A stretch of 64,000 nt of DNA from Bartonella alsatica (GTDB lineage Bacteria; Pseudomonadota; Alphaproteobacteria; Rhizobiales; Rhizobiaceae), in assembly GCF_013388295.1 (NCBI RefSeq), contig NZ_CP058235.1:186001-250000 (forward strand), read 5' to 3'. Under the pieces are notes generated by a model. The model was not told the origin of the DNA, made no database searches, and saw only the letters and a list, made by a program, of their open reading frames with translations. The position numbers and the translations under genes were made by a program. Below, piece by piece: positions 20,457 through 30,085 of the stretch. The stretch's first letter is position 1, and the number at the start of each line of letters is the position of its first letter.

Positions 20457-21002
20457 ATGCTGCGAATTCATCCCCTATTTCCCATTCTTTTATGCATTGC
20501 CTTCATTATATCAACAACTCAAGCTTATACAATTACAAATCAAAAACTTATAGCCCTTGAAAAAGCTGCATTTGCTTACAGCAAAGCAATTCAAAATGCA
20601 GATGCCAATGCTATCTTAAACGCTATTCCTCCCCAAATCATCAACAGTTTAACTGCCAAAAAAAAATTTAGTAAGTCACAATTCCAAAAAATCATGAAAA
20701 GCCAAATAGAACGGTTGGCGGAAAATTATAAAATTGAGAGTATTCACATCGACCAAAAACAAAAACGTGAAGGCAAGCTTGATAATGGTATTCCTTATTT
20801 CGTTATACCTGTAGAGTTTGTAACCACAACAAATGTTGGAAAATGCTCTATTCAAACTGAGGTTATTGCCCTTTTTGACAATAACAAGTGGTATTTTATC
20901 CGTGGAAATGATGAGGCAATCTTAAACATCACCAATGAAACATTCCCTGGACTTGAAAAAATAAAAGTCAATCCCCAGAAAATCACAAAATACTATGATT
21001 GA
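20457..21002 (+). CDS. Small exported protein of unknown function
   Basis: I do not recognise this 181-residue protein. The ATG at 20457 has AACAAGG 6 bases upstream and opens a typical signal peptide (MLRIHPLFPILLCIAFIIS, then TTQA as a likely cleavage site). The mature part of about 157 residues is Lys-rich, with a helical N-terminal half (LEKAAFAYSKAIQNADANAIL) and a probable beta-rich C-terminal half (YFVIPVEFVTTTNVG, NNKWYFIRGNDEA). This layout resembles small periplasmic NTF2-like or DUF-type proteins, but that is only an impression. The frame is open upstream to 20331, inside the glnA terminator, so the later start is preferred. No operon partner. Confidence 0.75.
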   Translation: MLRIHPLFPILLCIAFIISTTQAYTITNQKLIALEKAAFAYSKAIQNADANAILNAIPPQIINSLTAKKKFSKSQFQKIMKSQIERLAENYKIESIHIDQKQKREGKLDNGIPYFVIPVEFVTTTNVGKCSIQTEVIALFDNNKWYFIRGNDEAILNITNETFPGLEKIKVNPQKITKYYD

Positions 21003-21021
21003 GAAAAAAGCATGTGTAACT

Positions 21022-21043
21022 AAAAAATTGTTCTTACAAACAA
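21022..21043 (-). terminator. Possible terminator after the ATP12-like gene
   Basis: On the minus strand a short TTGTT/AACAA stem with a 6-base loop overlaps the stop codon and is followed by six T. The stem is short and AT-rich, so support is weak. Confidence 0.3.
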
Positions 21044-21816
21044 GCTGTAATGACTGCTGCTGCAGCATTAAATTCAACTTTCTTATAAGCACGGCGCGTC
21101 ATTGCTTCTTCATCACCCCCCCATTGTTCTATCACCCAATCTTCATCTAAATGGGCGATAACCCAAGCATGATCGGCATCAATTTTCTTTGCAGCAACAG
21201 CGAGAGCAATAAGAGCTGATCCTGTTAAGGTTGTCATCGTATGAATTGCAGCAAGCACATATGGAGACTCAATTTTACGTAGATAATTGCTTACTGCTTG
21301 AATAGCTTCCCTTGATTGTTTAACATGCATAAGCCCTTCTGTTAAATAAAAACGAGCACCAAGTGTTCCTTCGGCCCAATCCAATAAAGAATCCCACTGT
21401 TCACACTGTCGCTGTACTAACTCTTTTGGTGTTTGAACACGATAAAAGATCATATCGCATGCAACAAAACGTAATACATCTTCAAAAACAGCCTGCATAT
21501 CATCAGCTATGCCATCAATAACGGTATTAACAAGACACGTAATTGGCATTTTTGCTGGATTAATGACCTCTTTTTGGCTCTCAAATTCCTGTGCTACTAA
21601 AGTAGCAAACACTTCTGTTGGTACAAGGAAATGGCGCTTTGCCGGCGTCTTAACTGGATATTCATCTAACAAGAGAGAAAATCCCTTTTCTTCACACAAA
21701 ATTTTTACTTCCTTATAAAATCGTTTTGATAATGTCTGACTCGAAAGATTTTGAATCCTCTGAACGGAATTATTTTTATTTAATGGTATATCAAAATGAC
21801 CCAAAATTTCACGCAT
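21034..21816 (-). CDS. ATP12-family F1-ATPase assembly chaperone
   Basis: A 260-residue protein matching the ATP12 chaperone family, which in mitochondria binds the F1 alpha subunit during assembly and occurs widely in alphaproteobacteria. Recognisable stretches: the N-terminal beta region FSLLLDEYPVKTPAKR, then MPITCLVNTVIDGI, and the conserved C-terminal helical part including SLLDWAEGTLG and ALAVAAKKIDADHAWVIAHLDEDWVIEQWG. GAGGT lies 9 bases before the ATG. In relatives it follows rluC and a HAD-family hydrolase. Here a 655-base spacer replaces the hydrolase. The role in assembling ATP synthase in bacteria is inferred from the family. Confidence 0.9.
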   Translation of the reverse strand: MREILGHFDIPLNKNNSVQRIQNLSSQTLSKRFYKEVKILCEEKGFSLLLDEYPVKTPAKRHFLVPTEVFATLVAQEFESQKEVINPAKMPITCLVNTVIDGIADDMQAVFEDVLRFVACDMIFYRVQTPKELVQRQCEQWDSLLDWAEGTLGARFYLTEGLMHVKQSREAIQAVSNYLRKIESPYVLAAIHTMTTLTGSALIALAVAAKKIDADHAWVIAHLDEDWVIEQWGGDEEAMTRRAYKKVEFNAAAAVITACL

Positions 21817-22471
21817 ACCGTTTTACCTCTATTATTTTCAAAAAATAGACCGGTTTTTCAAAGTCTTCTATCCTTTTAATAAAGTTTGAATTTACCTTCC
21901 TCCTTTTCCTACAAAAGGAAAGAGATCTTACCAGCATCAATTTGATTTAAAACTATATTCCATGTCTATTTTACACACAAGACAATGGTGATGCCTTGTT
22001 TATATATTCAGCAACAGTTGTTAGAATATTTTTTAAAGTATTTATCTTGATTTAAAAACTGAATATGTCAAATTTGATGGTGAAGGTAACCACGTTCACT
22101 AGAGTGCAAATTTTTCCCTTACGATAGTGAAATCTACACCCATTAACGACTTTAAAAATGCTTCTAACATAATGTTAAAGAAGAAATCACTCATCACTTA
22201 AAAAACTATGGAATAATGCACTTTATTCCACCAACCTACCTTATTTAACAGCAGCAAAGGCTTTCTGATCATTCGCCAACACGTCCTCTCCTCCCCAATA
22301 CCTTATGCGTAAAGTTTTACTTGTCTTATACCTCCCACCCTAAACGACGGTGTTTTTGGGTTTCATAGGATAACGATCACTTATCAATAGCTCTCTTTAT
22401 AACAAGTGGTATATACAATATTTTATAAAATTTACACAAATCAAAGAGAACAAACTAACAAAATTCTTCTC
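21817..22471 (-). other. Spacer where a HAD-hydrolase gene is expected; possibly decayed
   Basis: The 655 bases between rluC and the ATP12 gene contain no intact frame. Part of it (about 22240-22380) is richer in GC than usual spacers here, as decaying coding DNA often is. Eighteen bases after the rluC stop the minus strand reads FVLFD (22454-22440), which resembles the first HAD motif, but the following DGT is absent and an in-frame stop precedes it. This is suggestive only. Confidence 0.35.
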
Positions 22472-23455
22472 TTATAACGTCTCACCATCGTTCTCATTAA
22501 AAGCTAAAAGATTAAAACTTTGTATCATATGAGGTGGTAAAGGCGCGACGATATCCAATAGACCTCCTGAAGGATGAGGAATACGAATACGACGTGCATG
22601 AAGGTGAAGGCGATTTTGAATTCCTCCTGGTAACTTCCAATTATTATCAGAAAAAAAATATTTTGAATCACCAATAATAGGATGATCCACATGAGCAGCA
22701 TGTACACGTAGTTGATGTGTTCTACCAGTATAAGGTTCCATTTCAAGCCACGAAAGTGTGCGCCCTCGCGTATCTAAAACGCGATAATAGGAAATAGCAT
22801 GATAAGAATCTGGCTCCCCATGTTCACAAACCCGCATTTTATCGCCCTGCGGAACCATTTCCTTAACCATCCATGTTGAAATTTTATCCTGCTTTTTTTT
22901 AGGTACACCCCTAACCAATGCCCAATAAATCTTTTTCGTTTCCCTCGCTCTAAAAGCAGCTGTCAAAGCCTGTGCAGCCCCCCTTGATCGCGCAACAATG
23001 AGCACACCTGATGTTTCACGATCAAGGCGATGAACCAAACGCGGTTTTTCACCTTTTTTATTGCGCCATACTTCAAGCATACTATCAACATGACGTGTCA
23101 AGCCAGAACCTCCTTGTACAGCTAAACCAGCTGGTTTGTTAAAAACGAAAACCTTTGGATCCTCGTAGAGCAGCATTTTTTTCAAAATGGTTCCATCATC
23201 CTGTTCCCGAAGTGTTTTATCTGTTATAGGAAGGCTTTTCTTGTGATCAACAGACAAAGGCGGTACACGGACAACTTGCCCCACAAGAAGACGTGTATCA
23301 GCTTTAACACGCCCTCCATCAATTCGTATCTGACCAGAACGCAGCAATTTTTGTAAATGTCCAAATCCAAGTCCTGGATAATGCACTTTAAACCAACGAT
23401 CTAAGCGCATTCCACTCTCGTCTACTTCAACCTTTTTTATTTCTACACCTGCCAC
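22472..23455 (-). CDS. rluC: RluC-type 23S rRNA pseudouridine synthase
   Basis: A 327-residue pseudouridine synthase of the RsuA/RluA group. The N-terminal S4 RNA-binding domain (residues ~15-75, GFGHLQKLLRSGQIRIDGGR) is followed by the catalytic domain with the aspartate motif HRLDRETSGVL and the later GRTHQLRVHAAH. RluC modifies uridines in domain II and peptidyl-transferase-proximal parts of 23S rRNA. The start is GTG with AAGGAG 6 bases upstream. In relatives it is followed by a HAD hydrolase gene and the ATP12 gene. Which uridines are targeted cannot be read from sequence; RluD-like specificity is possible. Confidence 0.92.
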   Translation of the reverse strand: MAGVEIKKVEVDESGMRLDRWFKVHYPGLGFGHLQKLLRSGQIRIDGGRVKADTRLLVGQVVRVPPLSVDHKKSLPITDKTLREQDDGTILKKMLLYEDPKVFVFNKPAGLAVQGGSGLTRHVDSMLEVWRNKKGEKPRLVHRLDRETSGVLIVARSRGAAQALTAAFRARETKKIYWALVRGVPKKKQDKISTWMVKEMVPQGDKMRVCEHGEPDSYHAISYYRVLDTRGRTLSWLEMEPYTGRTHQLRVHAAHVDHPIIGDSKYFFSDNNWKLPGGIQNRLHLHARRIRIPHPSGGLLDIVAPLPPHMIQSFNLLAFNENDGETL

Positions 23456-23651
23456 GAAAGCTCCTTTGTCAAATAATTTTATTGACCTGTTTTTGCATCC
23501 TATCTTTATATCGTATTTTACCGAACTGACTTTATCACACCATATTACAATCAGTATTCAAAATTGCATTTTCTTATCGTTCAAATTTTATTAGCTCAAA
23601 TATGAGCGATTATAAGAATCAACAACCTTTGTCTTGTAGAGATAATCACCT

Positions 23652-25436
23652 GTGTCCTTATTCAAAACCTATGCTCGTGTCCTCGCTTATTTAAACAGAG
23701 AAAAAAATGCATCTTTCTTGATCTGTAGTGCTAATGTTGTGTTGGCTATTATCACCATTGCGGAATCTATTTTATTTGGGCATGTCATTGACTCTATTGC
23801 AGAAAAATCAGGCATTGTTCTTACCCTCACAATTTGGGTATGTTTTGGTCTTTCTCATATTATTGCTTATGTCCTTGTTGCTCGCAGTGCTGACCGCTTG
23901 GTACATAAATGCCGCTTATCTTGTTTTAACTGAATCTTTCGAACGTATTATCGCCATGCCTTTAACCTGGCATCAACAGCGCGGAACTTCTAACACTCTT
24001 CATACCCTCTTACGTGCTGTAGACTCTATGTCAACCATATGGCTTGATTTTATGCGCCAACATCTCTCGACTTTTGTCGCATTATTCATTCTTATCCCAA
24101 TAGCCTTTAACATGAATTGGCGTCTTTCAACAGTCTTGGTTGTGCTCGCCATTATTTATGTATTGATTGCACATTTAGTAATGCGAAAAACAAAAGACGG
24201 ACAAGCTGCTGTAGAGTGCTACCATCATAACCTTTTTAAACATATCAGTGATTCACTCTCTAATGTTTCCGTTGTACAAAGCTACAACCGAATAAAGGAA
24301 GAAACTTTCATATTGCATCAACATACTAACGATCTTCTTAAAGTACAAAATCCTGTTCTCAATTGGTGGGCTCTTGCAAGTGGCTTAAACCGTATGGCCT
24401 CAACCATTTCAATAGTTTGTGTCCTTCTTCTTGGAGCTTTTTTTGTAACAAAAGGCCAATTACGTGTAGGTGAAGTCGTTGCTTTTGTAGGATTTGCACA
24501 ATTAATGATTAATCGTCTTGATCAAATGAGTAATTTCATTAATTTAACCGTATCTTCACAAACAAAACTACAAGAATTTTTTACAATGGAGGACTCAACT
24601 TTTCATATCAATGAACCTAAAAATCTCCCTTTTCTCCAAAATGTTAAGGGTGCAATACAATTCCACCATGTTACCTATAAATTTCCAAATTCTTCCCAAG
24701 GTGTTTTTGACATTTCATTCGAGGTTAAGGCAGGGCAAACTGTTGCGATTGTGGGACCAACAGGGGCTGGCAAAACACCATTAATCAATTTATTGCAACG
24801 TGTATACGACCCTACATTTGGACATATCTTTACTGACGGAATAGATATATGCTCCATTAACCGTGAATCCTTAGGTAATTCTCTAGCAACAGTGTTTCAA
24901 GCTGCTGGTCTTTTCAACCGTAGTATATACGACAATATCGCGATAGGAAAAGCAACTACAACGGACGAAGAACTTTATGAAGCAGCAAAAATAGCTTCCG
25001 CCCATGATTTTATTCTGAAAAAATCAATCTTTACGATACAATGGTTGGCGAGCGAGGCATTCAATTGTCAGGCGGAGAGAAACAGCGATTAGCAATTGCA
25101 CGTGCTGTTTTTAAAAATGCACCCATTCTCATTCTAGATGAAGCAACCAGTGCTCTTGATGTTGAAACAGAGGCACGCGTTAAAGATGCTCTTGAGAGCA
25201 TAAGCCACAACCACACCACTTTTATTATAGCACATCGCCTTTCAACAATACGCAATGCTGATGTTGTGTTATTTTTAGAACATGGTCACTTAATTGAAAA
25301 AGGAAGCTTTCAAGAATTGATTGATAAAGGTGGATGTTTTTATAAACTCTTAAAAGTCAGCGGTTTGACAATCAATAAACCGATAGAAAGAAAAGATAAA
25401 AACGTGATCTCCTTACATGAAGCCATGGCTTCATAA
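23652..25436 (+). pseudogene. ndvA: Frameshifted ndvA (cyclic beta-1,2-glucan ABC exporter)
   Basis: The whole 1785-base span matches NdvA/ChvA, a fused six-helix membrane domain plus ATPase that exports cyclic beta-1,2-glucan to the periplasm. It is broken into three pieces. The first frame (from GTG 23652) runs to 23933 and ends ...HKCRLSCFN. The reading continues one frame away from about 23920 (LTESFERIIAMPL), a one-base insertion. A one-base deletion near 25027-25032 shifts it again before MVGERGIQLSGGEKQR. Walker A reads GPTGAGKTPL, with Pro for the usual Thr/Ser after GKT, and the Q-loop has FQAAG where FQDAG is expected. Signature LSGGEKQR and Walker B ILILDEATSALD survive. This looks like a recently inactivated gene rather than one sequencing error. 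Confidence 0.9.
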
Positions 25437-25537
25437 AAAAACCTCTCCACCTTTAAGCAAGAAATATGCCTAAAATACAAACTGCTTCCTCTTAAAAAAA
25501 AGAGAAAGGCTAAGCAATACAAATAACCAAGCAGAAA

Positions 25538-28201
25538 TTAACCTTCAAGAGCAGCTTTTAATGCTGCGAGTGCTTCACCAGCCTTACTTCCTTCAGGACC
25601 ACCAGCCTGCGCCATATCAGGACGACCACCACCGCCTTGACCGCCAAGAACACCTGAAACAATACGCACCAAATCAACAGCATGCAGCCTATTAGTTAAG
25701 TCATCAGTAACACCAACAACAACACTACCCTTGCCATTCTCTGAAATACTGATAAAAGCAACTATCCCAGATCCAATCTGTTTCTTGCCAGAATCCACTA
25801 ATGCTTTAAGATCCCGAGAAGAAATATTGCTCACAATACGTCCCATAAAAGAAATGCCATTGATGATGATAATATCTTTTTGATCACTTTGTGTTGTTTC
25901 TCCACTTAATACCATTTTCTTTCGTACATTATTCAACTCTTTCTCAAGTTTACAGCGATAATCAAGTAAAGACCGAACGCGTTCTTCTATATCAAAAGAA
26001 GAAGTTTTTAAAAGGTCAGCAATTTCACGTATACGCTCATCTTGGCGACTAAGATAAAGGCGTGCTGCTGTGCCTGTTAAAGCCTCAATGCGACGCACTC
26101 CAGCCGCTACAGAACTTTCAGAAATAATACGAATCAAACCAATATCCCCTGTTCTCTCGACGTGTGTTCCCCCACAAAGTTCAATTGACCAGTGCTTTTT
26201 TAATCCTTCTTGTTCAAGCTGATTCCCCATAGCAACAACACGCACTTCATCACCATATTTTTCACCAAATAATGCTATCGCTCCTTCAGAAATTGCATCA
26301 TCCACGAACATGAGGCGTGTTATTACCCTAGTATTTTGCAAAACAATGTCATTAGCTAAATCTTCTATTTTTTTCAATTCTTTTGAAGAAACTGATTTTG
26401 AATGAGAAAAATCAAAACGTAAACGATCTGGCAACACAAGAGAACCCTTTTGAGTAACATGAGGCCCTAATGTTTGACGTAAAGCTTCGTGTAATAAATG
26501 AGTAGCAGAATGATTTGCACGAATTTTTTTACGACGAACAACATCAACCGTCAATTCTACACAATCAGACGTCTTTGCCTGACCAGATTTAACTTCACCA
26601 ATATGGATAAAAACACCATTAGCCTTTTTCTGGGTATCATACACTTCAAAAACAAAATTTTCACCTGAAATGATACCACTATCACCAATCTGCCCACCAG
26701 ATTCACCATAAAAAGGTGTCTGATTCAAAATAAGAATAGCTTTCTGTCCTGAAGAAATATGATGAACAATTTTACCATCATACACAAGAGCTGTAAGAAT
26801 CCCTTTAGCTTTTTCCGTTTCATAACCCAAAAATTCTGTAGCCCCTACCTGATCATAAACAGAAAACCAAATTGCCTCTGTTATAGCTTCACCAGAACCA
26901 GACCAATTGGCACGTGCTTCTTCTTTCTGACGCTCCATCGCTTTATAAAAGGTATCAACATCCACAGATATACCACGACGTCGAAGAACATCTTCTGTCA
27001 AATCAAGCGGAAAACCATAGGTATCATAAAGTTTAAAAGCAACTTCACCATTAAAATGGTCTCCTTGTTTAAGAGTACTGCTTGCTTCATTCAATAAACC
27101 AAGTCCCCGTTCAAGAGTTTTACGAAAACGTATTTCTTCTAATTTTAAAATTTCTGAAATCAAAGATTCAGCCCGCACTAATTCAGGATAAGCTTGTCCC
27201 ATTTCACAAATTAAAGCAGGTAAAAGACGCCACATTAAAGGTTCTTTAGCACCAAGAAGATGCGCATGACGCATAGCGCGACGCATAATACGACGCAAAA
27301 CATATCCTCTTCCTTCATTGGAAGGAAGAACACCATCAGCAATCAAAAATGCCGACGAGCGGAGATGATCAGCAATAACACGATGGCTCACAACAAAATC
27401 ACCTATTGCCTTAACCCCTGTTATTTCTTGCGATGCACTAATTAATGCCCGAAAAAGATCAATATCATAATTATCATGAACACCCTGTAAAACAGCAGCA
27501 ATGCGCTCTAACCCCATACCAGTGTCAATAGAAGGATGAGGCAATTCAACACGTTCTTCCTTACTCAGCTGTTCATACTGCATGAAGACAAGATTCCAAA
27601 TCTCAATAAAGCGATCTCCATCTTCATCAGCACTTCCAGGAGGCCCTCCCCGAATTCCATCACCATGATCATAAAAAATTTCGGAACAAGGACCACAAGG
27701 TCCGGTATCTCCCATCGCCCAAAAATTATCAGCTGTCGCAATACGGATAATTTTTTCATCTGGAAGACCTGAAATTTTACGCCATAATTCAGCAGCCACA
27801 TCATCATTATGATAAACTGTTACCAATAATTTATCCTTTGAAAGACAAAATTCCTTTGTTAAAAGATTCCATGATAAAAAAATGGATTCTTCTTTAAAAT
27901 AATCACCAAAAGAGAAATTACCCAGCATTTCAAAAAATGTATGATGGCGTGCTGTATAGCCAACATTGTCAAGATCATTATGCTTTCCACCCGCACGAAC
28001 ACATTTTTGTGCAGTTGTTGCCTGTGTATAAGAACGCTGTTCAAGTCCAGTAAAAACATTTTTAAACTGTACCATTCCTGCATTTGTAAACATGAGTGTA
28101 GGATCATTACGCGGAACAAGTGGGCTAGAAGAAAGAACTTTATGCCCATTAAGATGGAAATAATCTAAAAAAGTTGACCGTATGCTATTAACGCTGACCA
28201 T
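25538..28201 (-). CDS. alaS: Alanyl-tRNA synthetase
   Basis: The 887-residue class II synthetase charges tRNA-Ala. The N-terminal catalytic domain begins [12 protein letters not shown] and includes [26 protein letters not shown] in segments. The editing domain has [12 protein letters not shown] and [11 protein letters not shown], which carry the zinc-binding residues that clear mischarged Ser and Gly. The Gly-rich C-terminal C-Ala domain ends [16 protein letters not shown]. The frame is open to an ATG at 28225, but the ATG at 28201 with AGGTG 7 bases upstream gives the usual start, so I chose it. It is downstream of recA on the same strand by 195 bases and convergent with the broken ndvA. Confidence 0.95.
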   Translation of the reverse strand: MVSVNSIRSTFLDYFHLNGHKVLSSSPLVPRNDPTLMFTNAGMVQFKNVFTGLEQRSYTQATTAQKCVRAGGKHNDLDNVGYTARHHTFFEMLGNFSFGDYFKEESIFLSWNLLTKEFCLSKDKLLVTVYHNDDVAAELWRKISGLPDEKIIRIATADNFWAMGDTGPCGPCSEIFYDHGDGIRGGPPGSADEDGDRFIEIWNLVFMQYEQLSKEERVELPHPSIDTGMGLERIAAVLQGVHDNYDIDLFRALISASQEITGVKAIGDFVVSHRVIADHLRSSAFLIADGVLPSNEGRGYVLRRIMRRAMRHAHLLGAKEPLMWRLLPALICEMGQAYPELVRAESLISEILKLEEIRFRKTLERGLGLLNEASSTLKQGDHFNGEVAFKLYDTYGFPLDLTEDVLRRRGISVDVDTFYKAMERQKEEARANWSGSGEAITEAIWFSVYDQVGATEFLGYETEKAKGILTALVYDGKIVHHISSGQKAILILNQTPFYGESGGQIGDSGIISGENFVFEVYDTQKKANGVFIHIGEVKSGQAKTSDCVELTVDVVRRKKIRANHSATHLLHEALRQTLGPHVTQKGSLVLPDRLRFDFSHSKSVSSKELKKIEDLANDIVLQNTRVITRLMFVDDAISEGAIALFGEKYGDEVRVVAMGNQLEQEGLKKHWSIELCGGTHVERTGDIGLIRIISESSVAAGVRRIEALTGTAARLYLSRQDERIREIADLLKTSSFDIEERVRSLLDYRCKLEKELNNVRKKMVLSGETTQSDQKDIIIINGISFMGRIVSNISSRDLKALVDSGKKQIGSGIVAFISISENGKGSVVVGVTDDLTNRLHAVDLVRIVSGVLGGQGGGGRPDMAQAGGPEGSKAGEALAALKAALEG

Positions 28202-28395
28202 ATTGACACCTGAAGAGGATAGCATAAGACTATCCCACTACCTTCATTAAATATTCTCTTTGCCATGCTTAAAGCTGATTTAATCAAAAAGTGGCCTGTT
28301 TATTCAAAAAATAAAAGACCTTATGCCTAAAAGCTCAAACAAGTAAAAACAGAAAAATTCTAAATGAAGGAATTATCCTTTAAACAAAGATTCCA

Positions 28396-29439
28396 TCAAA
28401 TTACTTCATCGCTTTCTGTATTGTCTGTCCCTGCATTTTCTAACAGTTCAATAGCAATCAAACCAGCATTTTGGCGCAAAGCTGTCTCAATTTCTGTAGC
28501 TATTTCTGCATGTTCACGTAAAAATTGCTTAGCATTTTCTCGCCCCTGTCCTAATCGTTGAGAATTATAAGAAAACCACGCACCTGATTTTTCCACAATA
28601 CCAACCTTGACACCTAAATCAATCAATTCACCTAATTTAGAAATGCCTTCACCATAAATAATGTCAAACTCAACTTGCTTAAACGGAGGAGCCAATTTAT
28701 TTTTAACCACTTTAACACGTGTCTGATTACCAACGATCATATCCCGATCTTTAATAGATCCAATGCGACGAATATCCAATCGAACAGAAGCATAAAATTT
28801 CAAAGCATTCCCACCCGTTGTCGTTTCAGGAGAACCAAACATGACACCAATTTTCATACGAATTTGATTAATAAAAATCACCATACAGTTAGAACGAAAA
28901 ATGGAAGCTGTTAATTTTCGCAAAGCTTTACTCATCAATCGCGCCTGTAATCCAGGCAAAGCATCACCCATTTCACCATCAATTTCCGCACGCGGTGTCA
29001 AAGCAGCTACTGAATCAACAACAAGCACATCAACCGCACCAGAACGAACAAGCGTCTCTGTAATTTCCAATGCTTGTTCACCAGTATCTGGTTGAGAAAT
29101 AAACAAATTTTCCAAATCAACACCAAGCTTACGCGCATAAATAGGATCAAGCGCATGCTCCGCATCAATAAAAGCACAAACCCCACCATTCTTCTGTGCC
29201 TCAGCAATAGCATGAAGAGCTAATGTTGTCTTTCCAGAACTCTCTGGTCCATAAATCTCAACAATACGCCCCTTTGGCAATCCACCAACACCCAAAGCAA
29301 TATCCAAAGATAATGAACCTGTTGGAATTGTTTCAATTTCAACAACTTGCTCTTTTTGCCCAAGACGCATAATTGAGCCTTTACCGAAAGAACGTTCAAT
29401 TTGTAAGAGAGCAGCATCGAGAGCTTTTGTTTTATCCAC
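28396..29439 (-). CDS. recA: RecA recombinase
   Basis: The 347-residue recombinase promotes strand exchange and activates LexA cleavage. Walker A is GPESSGKTT (about residues 65-73), with Walker [13 protein letters not shown] and the DNA-binding loop regions GEMGDALPG and [16 protein letters not shown]. It starts with GTG, with AAGGA 8 bases upstream. Upstream I see no alphaproteobacterial LexA box (GTTC-N7-GTTC); a 10-base palindrome AGTGTACACT lies at 29478-29487. RecA is followed by alaS, the conserved rhizobial order. Confidence 0.97.
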   Translation of the reverse strand: MDKTKALDAALLQIERSFGKGSIMRLGQKEQVVEIETIPTGSLSLDIALGVGGLPKGRIVEIYGPESSGKTTLALHAIAEAQKNGGVCAFIDAEHALDPIYARKLGVDLENLFISQPDTGEQALEITETLVRSGAVDVLVVDSVAALTPRAEIDGEMGDALPGLQARLMSKALRKLTASIFRSNCMVIFINQIRMKIGVMFGSPETTTGGNALKFYASVRLDIRRIGSIKDRDMIVGNQTRVKVVKNKLAPPFKQVEFDIIYGEGISKLGELIDLGVKVGIVEKSGAWFSYNSQRLGQGRENAKQFLREHAEIATEIETALRQNAGLIAIELLENAGTDNTESDEVI

Positions 29440-30085
29440 GATTATATCCTTGATCGATTCACAATAATCCAGAGTCTAGTGTACACTGTTATTTTAGCGT
29501 AACTAAAGTCTTGAATTGAGATTTTCACAGACTATTTCCATTTCTATTCCGACATTGTGTCCACAACATATCAATTACCATAATAAAAAGAGTAGTATTC
29601 CTTGTTTCATGACACAAAACACGCCCCAACAAAACTCTTTCCTATAAAAGAGAGAAGCTTGATACATTTATATCTCTCCTCTAAAAAAGAAACAATGTAA
29701 ATCTCAATATGGTATTTTATACATGGCTCTTCTTATATCTCTGTTATAAGTACTTAAGAGATAAAAGTTATAAGTACTTAAGAGATAAAACCTCTTAACT
29801 TCATTCCCACTATTAATAACCTGAAAATTCATCCCACCCAAAACCGCAGTAAACCATTTATAATTGAAATCACAAAACAACTCAATGTATTAAAATTCAA
29901 CGAAGATTTCTTAAATTTGATTTTTAAGCGTATATGAATCTTCATAGACAAAAAGAAAAACTTTTTATTCTATGAGATAAATAAGCATTTAAGACATGAT
30001 CTAAACCATTATAGAATTATCATTCCCTTAACTGATGTAAAACAAGTTTCAAGACTAATAAAAAAAATTTGTCTCAGCTAAAATT
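29440..30085. other. Gene-free spacer between rarA and recA
   Basis: About 650 AT-rich bases with no supported gene. The recA promoter should lie in the first 100 bases; a palindrome AGTGTACACT is at 29478-29487. A tandem 24-base repeat (29743-29790) is listed separately. In relatives crcB and rluC follow rarA, but I could not find a convincing crcB remnant. Confidence 0.5.
29743..29790. repeat. Perfect tandem repeat, 2 x 24 bases
   Basis: Two identical, directly adjacent copies of a 24-base unit (29743-29766 and 29767-29790) beginning GTTATAAGTACTTAAG. Each contains the palindrome AAGTACTT, and the second copy's TTAAGAG can pair with CTCTTAA just after the repeat. Perfect identity suggests a recent duplication or a slippage-prone variable-number locus. 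Confidence 0.8.

Noticed and set aside
22245..22286. Minus-strand peptide VLANDQKAFAAVK, reminiscent of a tmRNA tag
   Set aside because: The ending lacks the usual AA tail and no tRNA-like acceptor or conserved tmRNA structure surrounds it.
23728..25092. A separate shorter ABC transporter beginning in the second frame
   Set aside because: Its first ~60 residues are the shifted frame of ndvA; similarity to NdvA continues across both frame changes, so this is one broken gene.
29440..29560. SOS box upstream of recA
   Set aside because: No GTTC-N7-GTTC or GAAC-N7-GAAC pair; only an unrelated palindrome AGTGTACACT.
29440..30085. crcB remnant after rarA
   Set aside because: A short stretch reading like a CrcB start (LLRFWVG) is not supported by any further match.
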